From NCBI GenBank assembly GCA_963995525.1, contig OZ023218.1, positions 51,949,677 to 52,013,676 of the forward strand: 64,000 bases of DNA, in the 5' to 3' direction. The DNA is from Escarpia spicata (lineage: Eukaryota; Annelida; Polychaeta; Sabellida; Siboglinidae). The notes under the pieces were generated by a model. That model worked only from the letters and a program-made list of their open reading frames with translations, was not told the origin of the DNA and searched no databases. Below are positions 24,838 to 36,599 of this stretch, one piece after another (position 1 is the first letter of the stretch; each line of letters starts with the position of its first letter). The translations under genes and the position numbers were made by a program.

Positions 24838-25010
24838 AGAGCGACCGTCACGTCACGGGTCACGGCACCAGTAGAGAACGGCCGTCACGTCACGGGCTAC
24901 AGCACCGCTAGAGAGCGTCGGTCAAAACTCGGGCCACGGCACCGCTAGAGAACGGCCGTCCCGCCACGTGCCAGGGCACCGGTAGAGAGGGGCCGTCACG
25001 CCACGATCCC
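24784..25010. repeat. 37-bp repeat spanning the gene A stop codon, about six copies
   Basis: Units contain CACGGCACCGCTAGAGAG and CCGTCACGTCAC. The first unit is coding (ACC GGT AGA GAG); the second supplies the stop in CGC TAG. Because 37 is not a multiple of three, each further unit would change frame. Later units lie in the 3' UTR and degrade. Confidence 0.9.
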
Positions 25011-26276
25011 CGGCGCAGATCGTCACTTTCGACGATTATTAACCCCTGTCCGACAACAACAATTCCTGTCGTGTTCTGTCCAGTACGACGACCATCGTGT
25101 TATGTCGGTAGTATCGATAACGATATAGACTGTGTTGCTTATGTTATGATGAAACGTACACGGAGCCTATTTCCATTGAGTATAAGTTTTGTTGCCATTG
25201 TCATTGAAAAAAGCATGTGGAAATGTATTATATAAATGTGGTTACTTGTGTTAATTTGTACTCTGTTCAACATTATATTTGTAGGTGAATATATTTTACA
25301 CGGGTTCATGTCACTACATCGTGTTGTTCAAGTCATCTTCTTGAGTAGATGCAAATGAGCATTTAATGCCACGGATGTTAGCGTGTGCACGCAAAAAAAA
25401 TTAATTGTAAATACTTGTTGTCGACGTTGAACATCTCTTGGAGTCTGTGATGTTCTGCTAGAAAAGTGCTTCACTGACTCGCAACCAGGGAACTGCCGGT
25501 AGTATTAGGAGAGACGCCTTATAAAGTATTAGGAGAGACGCCTTATAAAGCTTTACATGTCTCTGATGATTTCAGTCGGGTCCAATTTTTCACGATAAAT
25601 TTACATTTTGTTTATATCGAGAAGTCACGTTCGAGGTGGTTCCAAGTCCAGTGGATTATTCTGCATAAAAGTGTTACTAAAACTATCCGTGTTTGCATTT
25701 TTCTAAATAATTGTCTTGCTAGATTACGTTTAAAATAGAATAGGTCCAATGCCAAAGTGATGTGGGAAGAACTGTCGGCGGAGTCGCCCCCGGCCAGTGG
25801 TAATGGTGAGAAGAAGGTCCTTTCAACGAAGCTTTGTCGGCGGGCATTGTAGACCTACATGTCATTTGGTCATTTTGATGAACCAGGAACGAACGTTGCG
25901 AACCGATGTGCTAACAACAACACATGACTGTGCCCTGTTTACTGTCTCTTTCATACACAGCAGGCGTTCCCTGTTGCGCTGGTTTCTTTTCATTCAAACA
26001 TCAATTGGGACCATTAGTATTACGTCATTGCCTTTATTTTGTATGCAGTCGTCAAGGTGATCGGCTATACACAACGGAATGTTTTGCAGTATTTTAATGG
26101 ATAATGCCAACTCGAAAGGCTGACAGTAACATGCAAGTACTTCAGGTTACAACATAGTGGACTGTTCCCCTCGTTTGAATGCAGCAGGCGCTGTCTCACC
26201 TTGTTGTGTATAGCCGGATGACACATAATTGCTTATCGTCCCAATGTTCTTTGTTGAGCGTGTTTTCTTCTTGCAG
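25011..26276. other. 3' UTR or intergenic sequence after gene A
   Basis: No further exon is evident. A 24-bp duplication with AGTATTAGGAGAGACGCC occurs at about 25,500-25,550. I see no canonical AATAAA close to the stop codon, so the transcript end is not located. Short open frames here look random. Confidence 0.4.
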
Positions 26277-27962
26277 GATGAGGTCAGTGTACTGTGTAGC
26301 ATCTTCTTGCAGGATGAGGTCAGTGTACTGTGTAGCATCTTCTTGCAGGATGAGATCAGTGTACTGTGTAGCATCTTCTTGCAGGATGAGATCAGTGTAC
26401 TGTGTAGCATCTTCTTGCAGGATGAGATCAGTGTACTGTGTAGCATCTTCTTGCAGGATGAGGTCAGTGTACTGTGTAGCATCTTCTTGCAGGATGAGGT
26501 CAGTGTACTGTGTAGCATCTTCTTGCAGGATGAGGTCAGTGTACTGTGTAGCATCTTCTTGCAGGATGAGATCAGTGTACTGTGTAGCATCTTCTTGCAG
26601 GATGAGGTCAGTGTACTGTGTAGCATCTTCTTGCAGGATGAGATCAGTGTACTGTGTAGCATCTTCTTGCAGGATGAGGTCAGTGTACTGTGTAGCATCT
26701 TCTTGCAGGATGAGGTCAGTGTACTGTGTAGCATCTTCTTGCAGGATGAGGTCAGTGTACTGTGTAGCATCTTCTTGCAGGATGAGGTCAGTGTACTGTG
26801 TAGCATCTTCTTGCAGGATGAGGTCAGTGTACTGTGTAGCATCTTCTTGCAGGATGAGATCAGTGTACTGTGTAGCATCTTCTTGCAGGATGAGGTCAGT
26901 GTACTGTGTAGCATCTTCTTGCAGGATGAGGTCAGTGTACTGTGTAGCATCTTCTTGCAGGATGAGGTCAGTGTACTGTGTAGCATCTTCTTGCAGGATG
27001 AGGTCAGTGTACTGTGTAGCATCTTCTTGCAGGATGAGATCAGTGTACTGTGTAGCATCTTCTTGCAGGATGAGGTCAGTGTACTGTGTAGCATCTTCTT
27101 GCAGGATGAGGTCAGTGTACTGTGTAGCATCTTCTTGCAGGATGAGGTCAGTGTACTGTGTAGCATCTTCTTGCAGGATGAGGTCAGTGTACTGTGTAGC
27201 ATCTTCTTGCAGGATGAGGTCAGTGTACTGTGTAGCATCTTCTTGCAGGATGAGATCAGTGTACTGTGTAGCATCTTCTTGCAGGATGAGATCAGTGTAC
27301 TGTGTAGCATCTTCTTGCAGGATGAGGTCAGTGTACTGTGTAGCATCTTCTTGCAGGATGAGATCAGTGTACTGTGTAGCATCTTCTTGCAGGATGAGGT
27401 CAGTGTACTGTGTAGCATCTTCTTGCAGGATGAGGTCAGTGTACTGTGTAGCATCTTCTTGCAGGATGAGATCAGTGTACTGTGTAGCATCTTCTTGCAG
27501 GATGAGATCAGTGTACTGTGTAGCATCTTCTTGCAGGATGAGATCAGTGTACTGTGTAGCATCTTCTTGCAGGATGAGGTCAGTGTACTGTGTAGCATCT
27601 TCTTGCAGGATGAGATCAGTGTACTGTGTAGCATCTTCTTGCAGGATGAGGTCAGTGTACTGTGTAGCATCTTCTTGCAGGATGAGGTCAGTGTACTGTG
27701 TAGCATCTTCTTGCAGGATGAGGTCAGTGTACTGTGTAGCATCTTCTTGCAGGATGAGGTCAGTGTACTGTGTAGCATCTTCTTGCAGGATGAGGTCAGT
27801 GTACTGTGTAGCATCTTCTTGCAGGATGAGATCAGTGTACTGTGTAGCATCTTCTTGCAGGATGAGATCAGTGTACTGTGTAGCATCTTCTTGCAGGATG
27901 AGGTCAGTGTACTGTGTAGCATCTTCTTGCAGGATGAGGTCAGTGTACTGTGTAGCATCTTC
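26277..27962. repeat. 36-bp minisatellite, 47 units
   Basis: Units begin GATGAGGTCAGTGTACTGTG and end GCATCTTCTTGCAG. The first starts at 26277 and the 47th, partial, at 27933 (46 x 36 = 1656). The only variation I see is one G/A position (GAGGTC or GAGATC; 31 and 16 units). Several frames on both strands are open for about 600 codons because the unit is 12 codons long and happens to lack stops. The flank on the right is a reversed LINE tail whose last codons match the unit. Confidence 0.98.
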
Positions 27963-28235
27963 CGCTTTGGTTGTTAGCGCTTTCCATCTCCCTCTGTCAT
28001 CCGCAATGAACTTCCATTCTTGGTTGTTCACTCTTGCCCCCTGAGGTCCCGTTTTTCGTTGTCATTCCACCACCCCTTTGGTCTTCCTCTCGTCTGCCAC
28101 CCACTTCTGTTTATCATGCCCGTTTTGAAAGTCTGTCCTCGCTCATTCTTTGCACACGACTTGCCCGTCTCATTCTGCTACTTGTAGCTTCTCCTCTTGT
28201 CACTTTCAGAGCCTGTGTTCCCACAATAACAGTGA
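27963..28235 (-). pseudogene. Reversed non-LTR retrotransposon tail (C-terminal end of ORF2)
   Basis: Read on the minus strand there are three pieces in different frames. RVQRMSEDRLSKR comes first (near 28150), then TRGRPKGWWNDNEKRDL (near 28070), then KFIADDRGRWKALTTKAED (near 27980), running straight into the 36-bp array as DATQYTDLILQE. The order RM..R..K / GRPK.WW.D / DR..W..L is typical of the C-terminal end of RTE/L1-type LINE ORF2 proteins (established family feature, from memory). It is frame-broken and lacks the reverse transcriptase core. Confidence 0.65.
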
Positions 28236-29960
28236 CACGTCTGCATGATCTACTTGTTATGATAAAGTGACTCGCGTGTGATAAAATTATCCCATCTTGT
28301 GACCTTTTTACAAGAGAATTGTATTGTGCGTGAAACATTGCGAACCCGCAGATCCAATCATTGCAACTACAGTAAACCTCGGATAGATAAATAACAAATT
28401 CGCTTACAGTGCCGTAGCTAACGGTATGCACGTGCTTCCACATCAGTTTGTCAAACCAACAATTTCATTTAAGACCGTGGCCGATGGAAGACCTGATACG
28501 TTGCACACCTTGGCAAAGAAAATGTCATCACTAACGTGTGTCAATTTGTCAATACTTTGATGACACATGATGACATTACTAGAAGCAGGCAGCCTTTCTA
28601 CGAAGCTGCTGCCGCTGGTATACGGCCGGCAGGCTAGCCGGTCTCTAGGCAAAGCATATCATTTATATCGTCATTCACTTGTAACAATTTATCAATGTTT
28701 GACTACCTCTATGGGGCGAAACTAACAGAAGCGCAGCCACTGTGACGTCAGGAAGGCGGTAACAAAAGGCCCTTAATGGTGGCGTTGACGTAGCTTCACA
28801 TCGCTGTGAAGTCAGGAAGGCGGTAGCATACAGGCCCTTAATGGTGGCGTTGACGTAGCTTCACATCGGCAAGGGAAATCGACAAGTTAGTTTTTTTAAT
28901 AATTTAAATTATTAAATAACTGTTGATGCAGCTGATATTGTCATTGTTAATGATTAGGTAGCTGGTGGTCAAGGGTGAAGAAGTCATTGACGAAGAAGAA
29001 TAGGCTTTCTCACTGTTACCTTCGAGAATGACACGTAGCTTAACTACATAGATCTAGCTTTGGTGGAAAACTGGAAAGCCAGTGCCCAACAATAATAAAC
29101 ATATACTTCTTGAAGCTAACTGGATACATCCTATTAATTCATGTGCCCACCAACGTGAACACAAATGATTGAAATATAACTGTCTTAATAGATGTGAGAT
29201 AATTCGCTTTGTCTTTCCCAAAAAGTACCTGCAATGGATGAGGCATCTTCTCGCATCCCCAGTGAATGTCTTGCATTTGTTGAAGTCGCTGGCACAAGTG
29301 GTGAAGCATAGGCCACAAAGTGTATAGTTCTACGGGAAGAATACGGATAGTTGTGGTTGCGACAGGACATTGAGACAACCAGCTTGTCTTTGGAAGATCA
29401 ATCAGTTATTTAATTAGAGTACTCGGTAAGCAACAGGAGGTTGCACCTGGTCAGGTAACAACATTTCTGTGCACAGGTTCCTGGAGAAAGCACTGATGGT
29501 AATCAACATTTCTAATAGACAAGTTATTGTTTGCTTAATAACAAAATTGGCATCCTACTATACATGGTGACGAGGTAATCATATCATCCCAGCGGAATGG
29601 CTTGGAAAAATATGAACTGTCAACAGAAGTGTTGTTTTCATGCACAGATAATCGCCATGGTGTCGTCAGTTGTACGATAAAAACGTCACAATAAACCTAC
29701 TCAACGGAGAGCTGACGCGGTTACTAAAGTCACACAAACATATAGGAAGTAGAAGTGAAACATAACCGTGCTTGAAGGAAGAGACTCGCTCAACTGTCAA
29801 AACAACTTTTACGGAAGAAACAACACAAAGGAAGTGTTGGAAGCCTGCGTTGTACCAGCCTAGGAGCGATTAATGTGGCGGATACAAGGAGGATGAACGA
29901 ACAGAAGGAAAAGGGTACGATGTTGTTTGGTTGAAAGTGAAGTAAAGGGCAGGATGACAT
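28236..29960. other. Intergenic sequence, no gene seen
   Basis: A tandem duplication of about 63 bp lies at 28,738-28,865 (AGTCAGGAAGGCGGTA and CCCTTAATGGTGGCGTTGAC in both copies). Otherwise the sequence is unique, with short random open frames on both strands. Confidence 0.45.
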
Positions 29961-30183
29961 AGGCAGATTGGTTGACGTGGTGGCGGGTTGCTAGGCAGAT
30001 TGTTTGACGTGGTGGCGGGTTGCTAGGCAGATTGTTTGACGTGGTGGCGGGTTGCTAGGCAGATTGTTTGACGTGGTTACGGGTTGCTAGGCAGATTGTT
30101 TGACGTGGTGGCGGGTTGCTAGGCAGATTGTTTGACGTGGTGGCGGGTTGCTAGCCAGATTGTTTGACGTGGTGGCGGGTTGC
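29961..30183. repeat. 32-bp tandem repeat, about seven copies
   Basis: The unit contains GGCAGATTGTTTGACGTGGT and GGCGGGTTGCTA. One copy reads GGTTAC instead of GGTGGC. Following bases to about 30,690 are unique and include a G-run at about 30,640. Confidence 0.93.
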
Positions 30184-30689
30184 CTACCAAAAAGCAGAAG
30201 CAATGTCACAACCAGGGCGTAGGAAAAGGAATACCTGCGCTACGAATGGAGGACTTGTAAGAAAGAGAGAGTGAGATGACACGTGGTCTGTGGAGGAAGA
30301 AGGTTGCCACCAGGGAAAGTCAAACGTGGAAATGGACAACTGCTGGGGCAGTGCAGCAGTACTTGAGCTAGCTGTAGCGTAGTTCCTCTATAAAGAGAGC
30401 ATCTAGAAAGAAAAGTTGCTCTGCCCTGTTCAACATTCACGTATATAAAACAATACATGATGCTATTTTTGTCGACAACTAGTTGATTTTGTTTAATACA
30501 ACTCGAAGAACACGGGCTTTCAAACCAGTTGACAGCCATTCACTGATACGTGCCTTGCTTTCTACAAGAAAGCTGTTTCCGTAAAATGAATGGTTGAAAC
30601 AAATATAAGGTAGGGAAATTAGGTGTGGAACCGGCGGGGGGGGGGGAGGTTATATGAACAAATGAGAAAATATTTTGCACACAGATTGG

Positions 30690-32410
30690 ACTAACTTAGT
30701 GAAGGACAAGACAGCAACATAATGTTGGACCATTTTGAAAGATGATATTGAGGGCATTATTGAAAGATTTGTGCCCCTAAAAAAGCAAGGGAAACAATCT
30801 AGGAAGAAACACCTATCGAAAGAAGCTATACGAAAGATTGTTTACAAACAAATTATGTGGAGAGTTTACAGAACACTGGAAATATAGAAGACTATAACAA
30901 CTACAAAGAGGCCCTTAACCTAACTACAACCGAAATTTGAAAATCCAAATGAACGTTTCAGCAAAAAAAAATTAATTATCAAAAAATTATAGGAAGAGTA
31001 CCTACGCTTATGTAAGGAGTAAACAGAAGGTTCGATATAAGGTGGGATCACTAGAAAACAGCGCAGGAAACGTAATAACTGATGGGTTTCAAATGGCTGA
31101 GGCCCTGAACGAGTATTTCAGTTCAATGTTTACCATCAACATGTGTTCCTAAAAGCTAGGTCTTGTTTAACCAATTTCTTATGTCTTTTAGAAGAAATTA
31201 CAAATTGGGTAGATGATGGGTCACCAGTGGATGTTGTCTACTTAGATTAGATTTTCAGAAAGCAATTGATAAAGTGCCACATCAAAGATTGTTACTTAAA
31301 CTAAAAGCCCATGATATAGGGGATGGTGTGATCAATTGGATACAAACATGGTTGACAGGCAGAAGACAGAGAGTAATAGTAGAGGGGGAGATTTCAAACT
31401 GGAAACCAGTTTTGAGTGGAGTGCCGCAGGGGTCAGTGTTGGGACCTGTATTATTATTGATATAATTATATCAATTATTTGGATGATCATGTATCAAGCA
31501 AAGTACTGAAATTCGCAGATAATACAAACGTGTCAAGAACAATTAAAACAGAGGCAGATAAATACACTTTACAGGATGATCTAGCCAAATTGGTCAAATG
31601 GTCTGAAAAATGGCAAATGTTATTCAATTTTTAGAAGTGTAAATGCATCCACATAGGACATGGAAATGTGAACAAAGAACACACAATGGGGGATACTATA
31701 TTAAATAAAACTGTAAAAGAAAAGGACTCAGGAGTAACAGTTAGTGCTGACATGAAAGTTTCGGAGCAATGTGGAATTGATGCTTCAAAGGGTAACATAA
31801 TACTAGGGCTAATTAGGAGAAATATCACATATAAGGAGAAACAGCTAATTGTACCACTGTACAAAGCAATAGTTAGGCCACATTTGGAATAGTGTACACA
31901 AGCATGGAGGCCATATCGTAAGAAGGACATATATAAGCTAGAAAGAGTGCAACGAAGACTAAGTTGATTCCTGAACTGAAAGATCTTGGTTATGAAATGT
32001 GGGTTGACAACACTAGAGACTTGGAGACTAAGAGGAGACCAAACAGAAGTTTTTAAGATATTGAATGGTTATGATGATATTGATAGCAATATTTTTTCTC
32101 AGTTAAGAAAGCTAGAAGTTCTAGAGGACATGAAGTTACATTAGTAAAGGAGCAGTGTAGATTATATATAAGAAAGTTCACATTTTTACAAAGGACTAAA
32201 TTAATGGAACAGCTTATCTGCTGATTGTGTGAGGTAGGTGCTAGTAGCGTGAATATGTTAAAAAATAAAGTCGACACATAATACCTCAGAAGGGCGGGAT
32301 ACAAGTAAATAAAAGGGTTGGACTCTCGATAAGCCAAAGCGCTTCTTTGTCCACCTGCCATCTAGAGTTAATTCTCTGGGTGGCAATCTTGTTAAATCTT
32401 GTTAACTTAC
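30690..32410 (+). pseudogene. CR1-like LINE, 5'-truncated ORF2 relic
   Basis: On the plus strand the order is linker (DIEGIIERFVPLKKQGK), reverse transcriptase fragments (KVPHQRLLLKLKAHDIGDGV, LSGVPQGSVLGPVLLL, a damaged KFADN where FADD is expected), thumb (TVKEKDSGVTVSADMKVSEQ), then a C-terminal end and the family 3' UTR with GGCAATCTTGTTAAATCTTG. Many frameshifts and stops break it. The missing second catalytic aspartate alone would inactivate it. It lies between gene A and gene B and is the same family as the other CR1 relics. Confidence 0.88.
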
Positions 32411-32650
32411 GCTCGGCCGCCCCGGGCAGCGTCGTGTGGACTTATGCTCGGCCGCCTAGGGCAGCGTCGCGTGAATGTAACTTGGCATCTCGATCGCAGT
32501 ACTGTTATCATGCTGGGTTTGCGCCCCGTAGACGCTTGATGCTTGATGTAGTAATCCCTTTACAGCTGTTCACAGCTAAACTGGGATTTGTGCAGTGCGT
32601 AACGTCAGGGCAGTCGAACAAAAAGGGAAAAAATTGTGTAGAAGGTTGTT
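32411..32650. other. Unique sequence with a short GC-rich duplication
   Basis: CTCGGCCGCC(C/T) followed by GGGCAGCGTCG occurs twice at about 32,412-32,470. This is the flank between two head-to-head or tail-facing LINE relics. Confidence 0.5.
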
Positions 32651-34381
32651 CAAATTAGAGAAAGAAAAAACAATGAAAACCAACAAAAGCGCGGATAAAA
32701 ACAAGTGGTGCACTATATACATAATTTTGTAGCTTTAAAGGATGTGGACGCCATGCAAGGGTTGCATTTCCCTGATGGCTGGCATGGCGACACACAGGAA
32801 GGCTGGCAGTGATGGCGTGATGTGTAGAACAGCAGATGGTGGTAGTCTGTTCCATATGGATGCTGCTCTGGGGTAGAATGCATATTTATATGCATTGATG
32901 GTTGGAATTATTGTGTTGGTATATTTAAGTGGATGGTCGATTCTGTTGGAGATATGTGTGGAATGCTGGAAACATGGCGGAGGGCTGATGTTGACCATGT
33001 GGTAGTGGATTTTGTAAAACATTGATGCTTGTTGAATGAGGCGGCGTGTGTGGAGCGAGTCCCAGTTGAGTTTGTTTATGAGTGGTTTAATATGTGTTTC
33101 CTTTCGGTAGTCGGAGAAGATGAATCTTGCAGCATTTCTTTGGATTTGTTCTATACGGTTAAATTTCTGTTGCTGTGTTGGGATTCCAGACTTCACTGGC
33201 ATATTCAACTTGTGGTCGGACAAGGGTTTGGTAAGCTGTTTCTTTGACATTTTGTGAGCAAGGTGACAGTGTTCTTCTTAAGAGTCCAAGTGAAGGCTGG
33301 CTTTGGTGGTTATTTTGGTGCAGTGGTCATTCCATCTTAGGTCATGTGATATTGTGACTCCAAGGTAGTCGTGCTTTTGAACATGGTTTAGTGATTTTCC
33401 CAGTAATGTATATTGATATAGTTTGGGGTTTCGTTTGCGTGTGATGGTGAGGACTGCACATTTCTTAACATTGAAATTCATTGACCACTTCTTAGTCCAC
33501 GTTGTGAGGGTTTCTAAATCGTTTTGTAATATATGTTGATCGTTTCTGTTATTTATTTCTCTGTATAGGATGCTGTCGTCTGCAAAGAGTTTGATTGTTG
33601 AATTTATTTGTTCCTTGATGTCGTTTATGTATAGAAGGAATAGGACCGGCCCCAGGACAGATCCCTGAGGAACTCCGGAAGTGACATTTGCCCAGGAAGA
33701 ATGTGTGCCATTGACTGAAACAGATTGTATACGGTGGGATAAGAAGCTATTGATCCAGCCAAGAGTGTTGTTTCGGATGCCGTAGTAGTTTAATTTATCT
33801 GATAGGTGGTGATGAGCAACTTTATCAAACGCTTTACTGAAGTCTAGTAAGATTACATCAGTCTGACTTTTTTTATTTAGTGTTTCTGACCAGTCATTAG
33901 TTGAGTTTATGAGTTGTGTTGTAGTTGAGAGGCAGTTCCTGAATCCATGTTGTTCATTAATAAGGATGTTATGAGTGTTAAGATGTTTGGCGACATGACT
34001 TAGGATTATGTGCTCCATGATTTTACAGCACAAGCAGGTCAAGGATATGGGTCGGTAGTTGGAGGCGTCTGATTTTGGACCACTCTTATGAATTGCTGTA
34101 ACTAGTGCTTTGCGCCACTGTTTTGGGACTGTTGCTTGGTTATAGGATTGCTGGAATAGACATCTAAGAGCTGGAGCTAGTTCATTTGCAACAATTTTAA
34201 GGAAACGGGGTGACATTTCATCAGGACCGCATGCTTTTGATGGGCTTAGGCTAGATAATTGTTTGGCTATGCCGGCAGTTGTGATGTGTAAGTGAGGAAT
34301 GGAGGTATATGGAGATGGACACGACCCAGCCAGGCAGGCACAACGACAACAAAAACTATTCTTGATTAATAGATGTTTCAT
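32650..34381 (-). pseudogene. Second LINE family (Jockey/L2-like), 5'-truncated ORF2
   Basis: On the minus strand, 34381-33278 encodes a nearly intact reverse transcriptase. It includes SPSKACGPDEMSPRFLKIVA, SNYRPISLTCLCCKIMEHII, NEQHGFRNCLSTTTQLI, LDFSKAFDKVAHHHL, SGVPQGSVLGPVLFLLYIND and LFADD, then HDYLGVTISHDLRWNDH. A stop/frameshift near 33,278 separates the C-terminal part (33250-32735: NRIEQIQRNAARFIFSDY, AASIWNRLPPSAV). The endonuclease is missing. Sequence differs from the CR1 copies, so this is another family, and it is less decayed. Its truncated 5' end is about 275 bp upstream of the gene B start codon. Confidence 0.9.
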
Positions 34382-34656
34382 GTTAAAATAATGATGCTTG
34401 CTGAATGGGTGTCTTAGTTTTTTGAATTTTAAGGTCTATATAACTAAAGAAATGTGCGTCTTTCGTGTGTAAAGCCCACGCCTGGATTGTAAATATGCTT
34501 CGTTTCGACGTCGCTATGTTTGCGCAAGTATTTTTTCCCATAACCCCGTGCGCCGTATGACTAACGAAAGGTCGCGGATGTAATGGTTAAGAACGAGTGA
34601 TAGATCCCATTTGAGGCCTGCCCACGTACCGCGACCGGACTGACTGTCATTGCAAT
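34382..34656 (+). promoter_or_regulatory. Candidate promoter and 5' UTR of the 5'-nucleotidase gene
   Basis: This is the only non-transposon DNA between the reversed LINE and the start codon at 34657. TCTATATAAC at about 34,435-34,444 could be a TATA box, placing the start about 210 bp before the ATG. CpG frequency rises toward the ATG. No initiator or binding site can be assigned with confidence. Confidence 0.35.
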
Positions 34657-34895
34657 ATGGCCGGTAGCGGTGGAAGCTTCCCTGTCTCTCTCTCTTGGTT
34701 CCGCCAATACACACTACACTTGGTCCTCGCTCTCTGGGTGCTCTGCTGTTCCGATGTCGCCCGGGCTGCGTTCGACATAACGTTGCTCCACACGAACGAC
34801 GTGCACGCGCACTTCGAGCAGTCGAACGCATACAACTCGCCGTGCAAGGCGAAGGACGCAGCGGCTGGCCTCTGCTATGGCGGTATAGCTCGAAG
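34657..34895 (+). CDS. NT5E: Ecto-5'-nucleotidase (CD73 family), exon 1
   Basis: The family hydrolyses extracellular AMP to adenosine and phosphate at the cell surface. Exon 1 starts at the ATG at 34657 (purine at -3 is T here, context is weak but no better in-frame start exists). It encodes a signal peptide with hydrophobic core LHLVLALWVLCC (about residues 20-31), likely cleaved near ARA|AFD. The metallophosphatase motif LLHTNDVHAH follows; Asp48 and His50 correspond to the first zinc ligands. The cysteine pair C..LC (PCKAKDAAAGLC) matches a family disulphide. The donor is AAG|GTAAGA and the exon ends after two bases of Arg80. Intron 1 is about 24 kb. Confidence 0.95.
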
Positions 34896-36294
34896 GTAAG
34901 ACTAATTAAGGTTGTAAACTGTGATAACACCTGCCTGGCTGGGTCGTGTCATCATGTCATTACCTCTTTCTAACATGTGCGGTATAAACAGCTGCTCCAT
35001 AGTTTAGTAATGTTAGCACATAACTGTACACCTCTGAAGCTGTTATGTTATGAGAACTCATAGACGCGGGAACAGGGGGCGCATGAGGGCAGCTGCACCC
35101 TGGAATTTCTCTGGGGGCAGACATATGGTTCTGCCCCCCCCCCCCCCATTAAATGTGAGCGTGAATGTTTGTTTTTGTGGCGAGCGTCAACGGCGGGTGG
35201 AAATGTAAATTTTATGAGACAATTAATGTGTATTTTGTCGACTGTGAAAGATGTGTGCAATTGGAGGGTAGACAGTGTTTTCTGCCCCCCGATTAATAGG
35301 CGGCATGGTGGCGAAAATTTCGAAAGCACCCCGCCCCCACCTGTCTTCCGATGTCACAGTCGAGCCAACCGAGACAGCCAAAAGGTGAGGGAAGATGTGA
35401 AGATATTCGGCGAAATTTGTTCTGTGGTGCTGAAGCTCCGTTAGCCCCCCCCCCAATATGAATTTCGTTCCCGCGTCACTGTGAGAACTGCCTGTTCGTT
35501 TCAACTGTCGGCTGTGTTGTTGCGTTAGCATGCGTAGACACGTACATAGGAGTAATAAACGCGACGTTAACAGTGGCTCGTTGTTCGTTGTTTCTATTTC
35601 TCTCATTCAGAAATAAATGGTTGTCCGACATTTGGTTTAGCCTTGATTGTATTACTAGGAAACAAGGAGCGGGTGTCAAGTAGTGGGCCTTACCACCACC
35701 TGATCTCACAAATTGTTTGTTGGCTTTCCCACGGAAAGTTGTTAAATTAACTAACACTTTATGATAACGAACGGATACATGTATGTTTCACCATATACAC
35801 AGTAAAAACGTATGGATCTTAACGCAGTTCACTTTAAAAAGATTTCGATGATCTTCCGCTAAACAGACAGATAACAAACTTATGATATCATGATAACACA
35901 CACTTATGATATCATGATCACCTTTCAATTCAATTAATGCGTTATTGCTCTATCGTTGATTTCGACCAAGCCTTAGACAAATAACTACGTAAACATATCC
36001 GCTTAGTACACACGCACAGTATGTGTCACGTCTCCGCATTTTAAGTATCGATGACGACATTTATTAACTGATAGCTGCTGTTGCCGACTGGCAGATAAAC
36101 AGGACATGGCATTAGTGGCCTGTAATTGTCGCTATTGCAGAGCGTCGTCTTCTCGACAAGTCACGTGAACTGTGGACCGACGAGAGCAAACATGTGACAC
36201 GGGTGAAGTCATCACTATTATGTTATCTTATTAAAGCCATGTTTAAACTGTTTAGCTACACACATGTTAAAGATAATTTATAATATATATATAG
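34896..36294. other. Intron 1 of the 5'-nucleotidase gene, 5' part
   Basis: Unique sequence with two short C-runs (near 35,136 and 35,446). Open frames of 90-140 codons on both strands show no recognisable domain and no paired splice sites in phase with exon 1. Confidence 0.45.
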
Positions 36295-36599
36295 GATTTA
36301 ATAAGATTTAACCAGATTGCCACCCAGAGCATTTACTCTAGGTGGCAGGTGGACAAGGAAGCCCTTTGGCTTATCGAGAGTCCAACCCTTTTATCTATGT
36401 GTATCCCGCCCTTCTGAGGTATGTGTCGATTTTATTTTTAAACATAATCACGCTACTAGCACCTACACAATCAGCAGGTAATCTGTTCCAATCAGTTAGT
36501 CCTTTGTGAAAATGAGAACTTTCTGATATCTAATCTACACGGTTCCTTTACTAATGTAACTTCATGTCCTCTAGTCCTTCTATCTTTCTTAACTGAGAA

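Noticed and set aside
25797..26060. Further exon of gene A encoding the missing FLASH C-terminus
   Set aside because: The open frame has no FLASH-like text and no phase-compatible acceptor was evident.
26147..28044. Four overlapping open frames of about 580-620 codons
   Set aside because: The 36-bp unit is a multiple of three without stops in several frames on both strands. The frames are repeats with unrelated flanks.
35048..35757. Overlapping 90-127 codon frames in intron 1 of gene B
   Set aside because: They occur on both strands with C-runs translated as prolines or glycines. No domain and no splice support were found.
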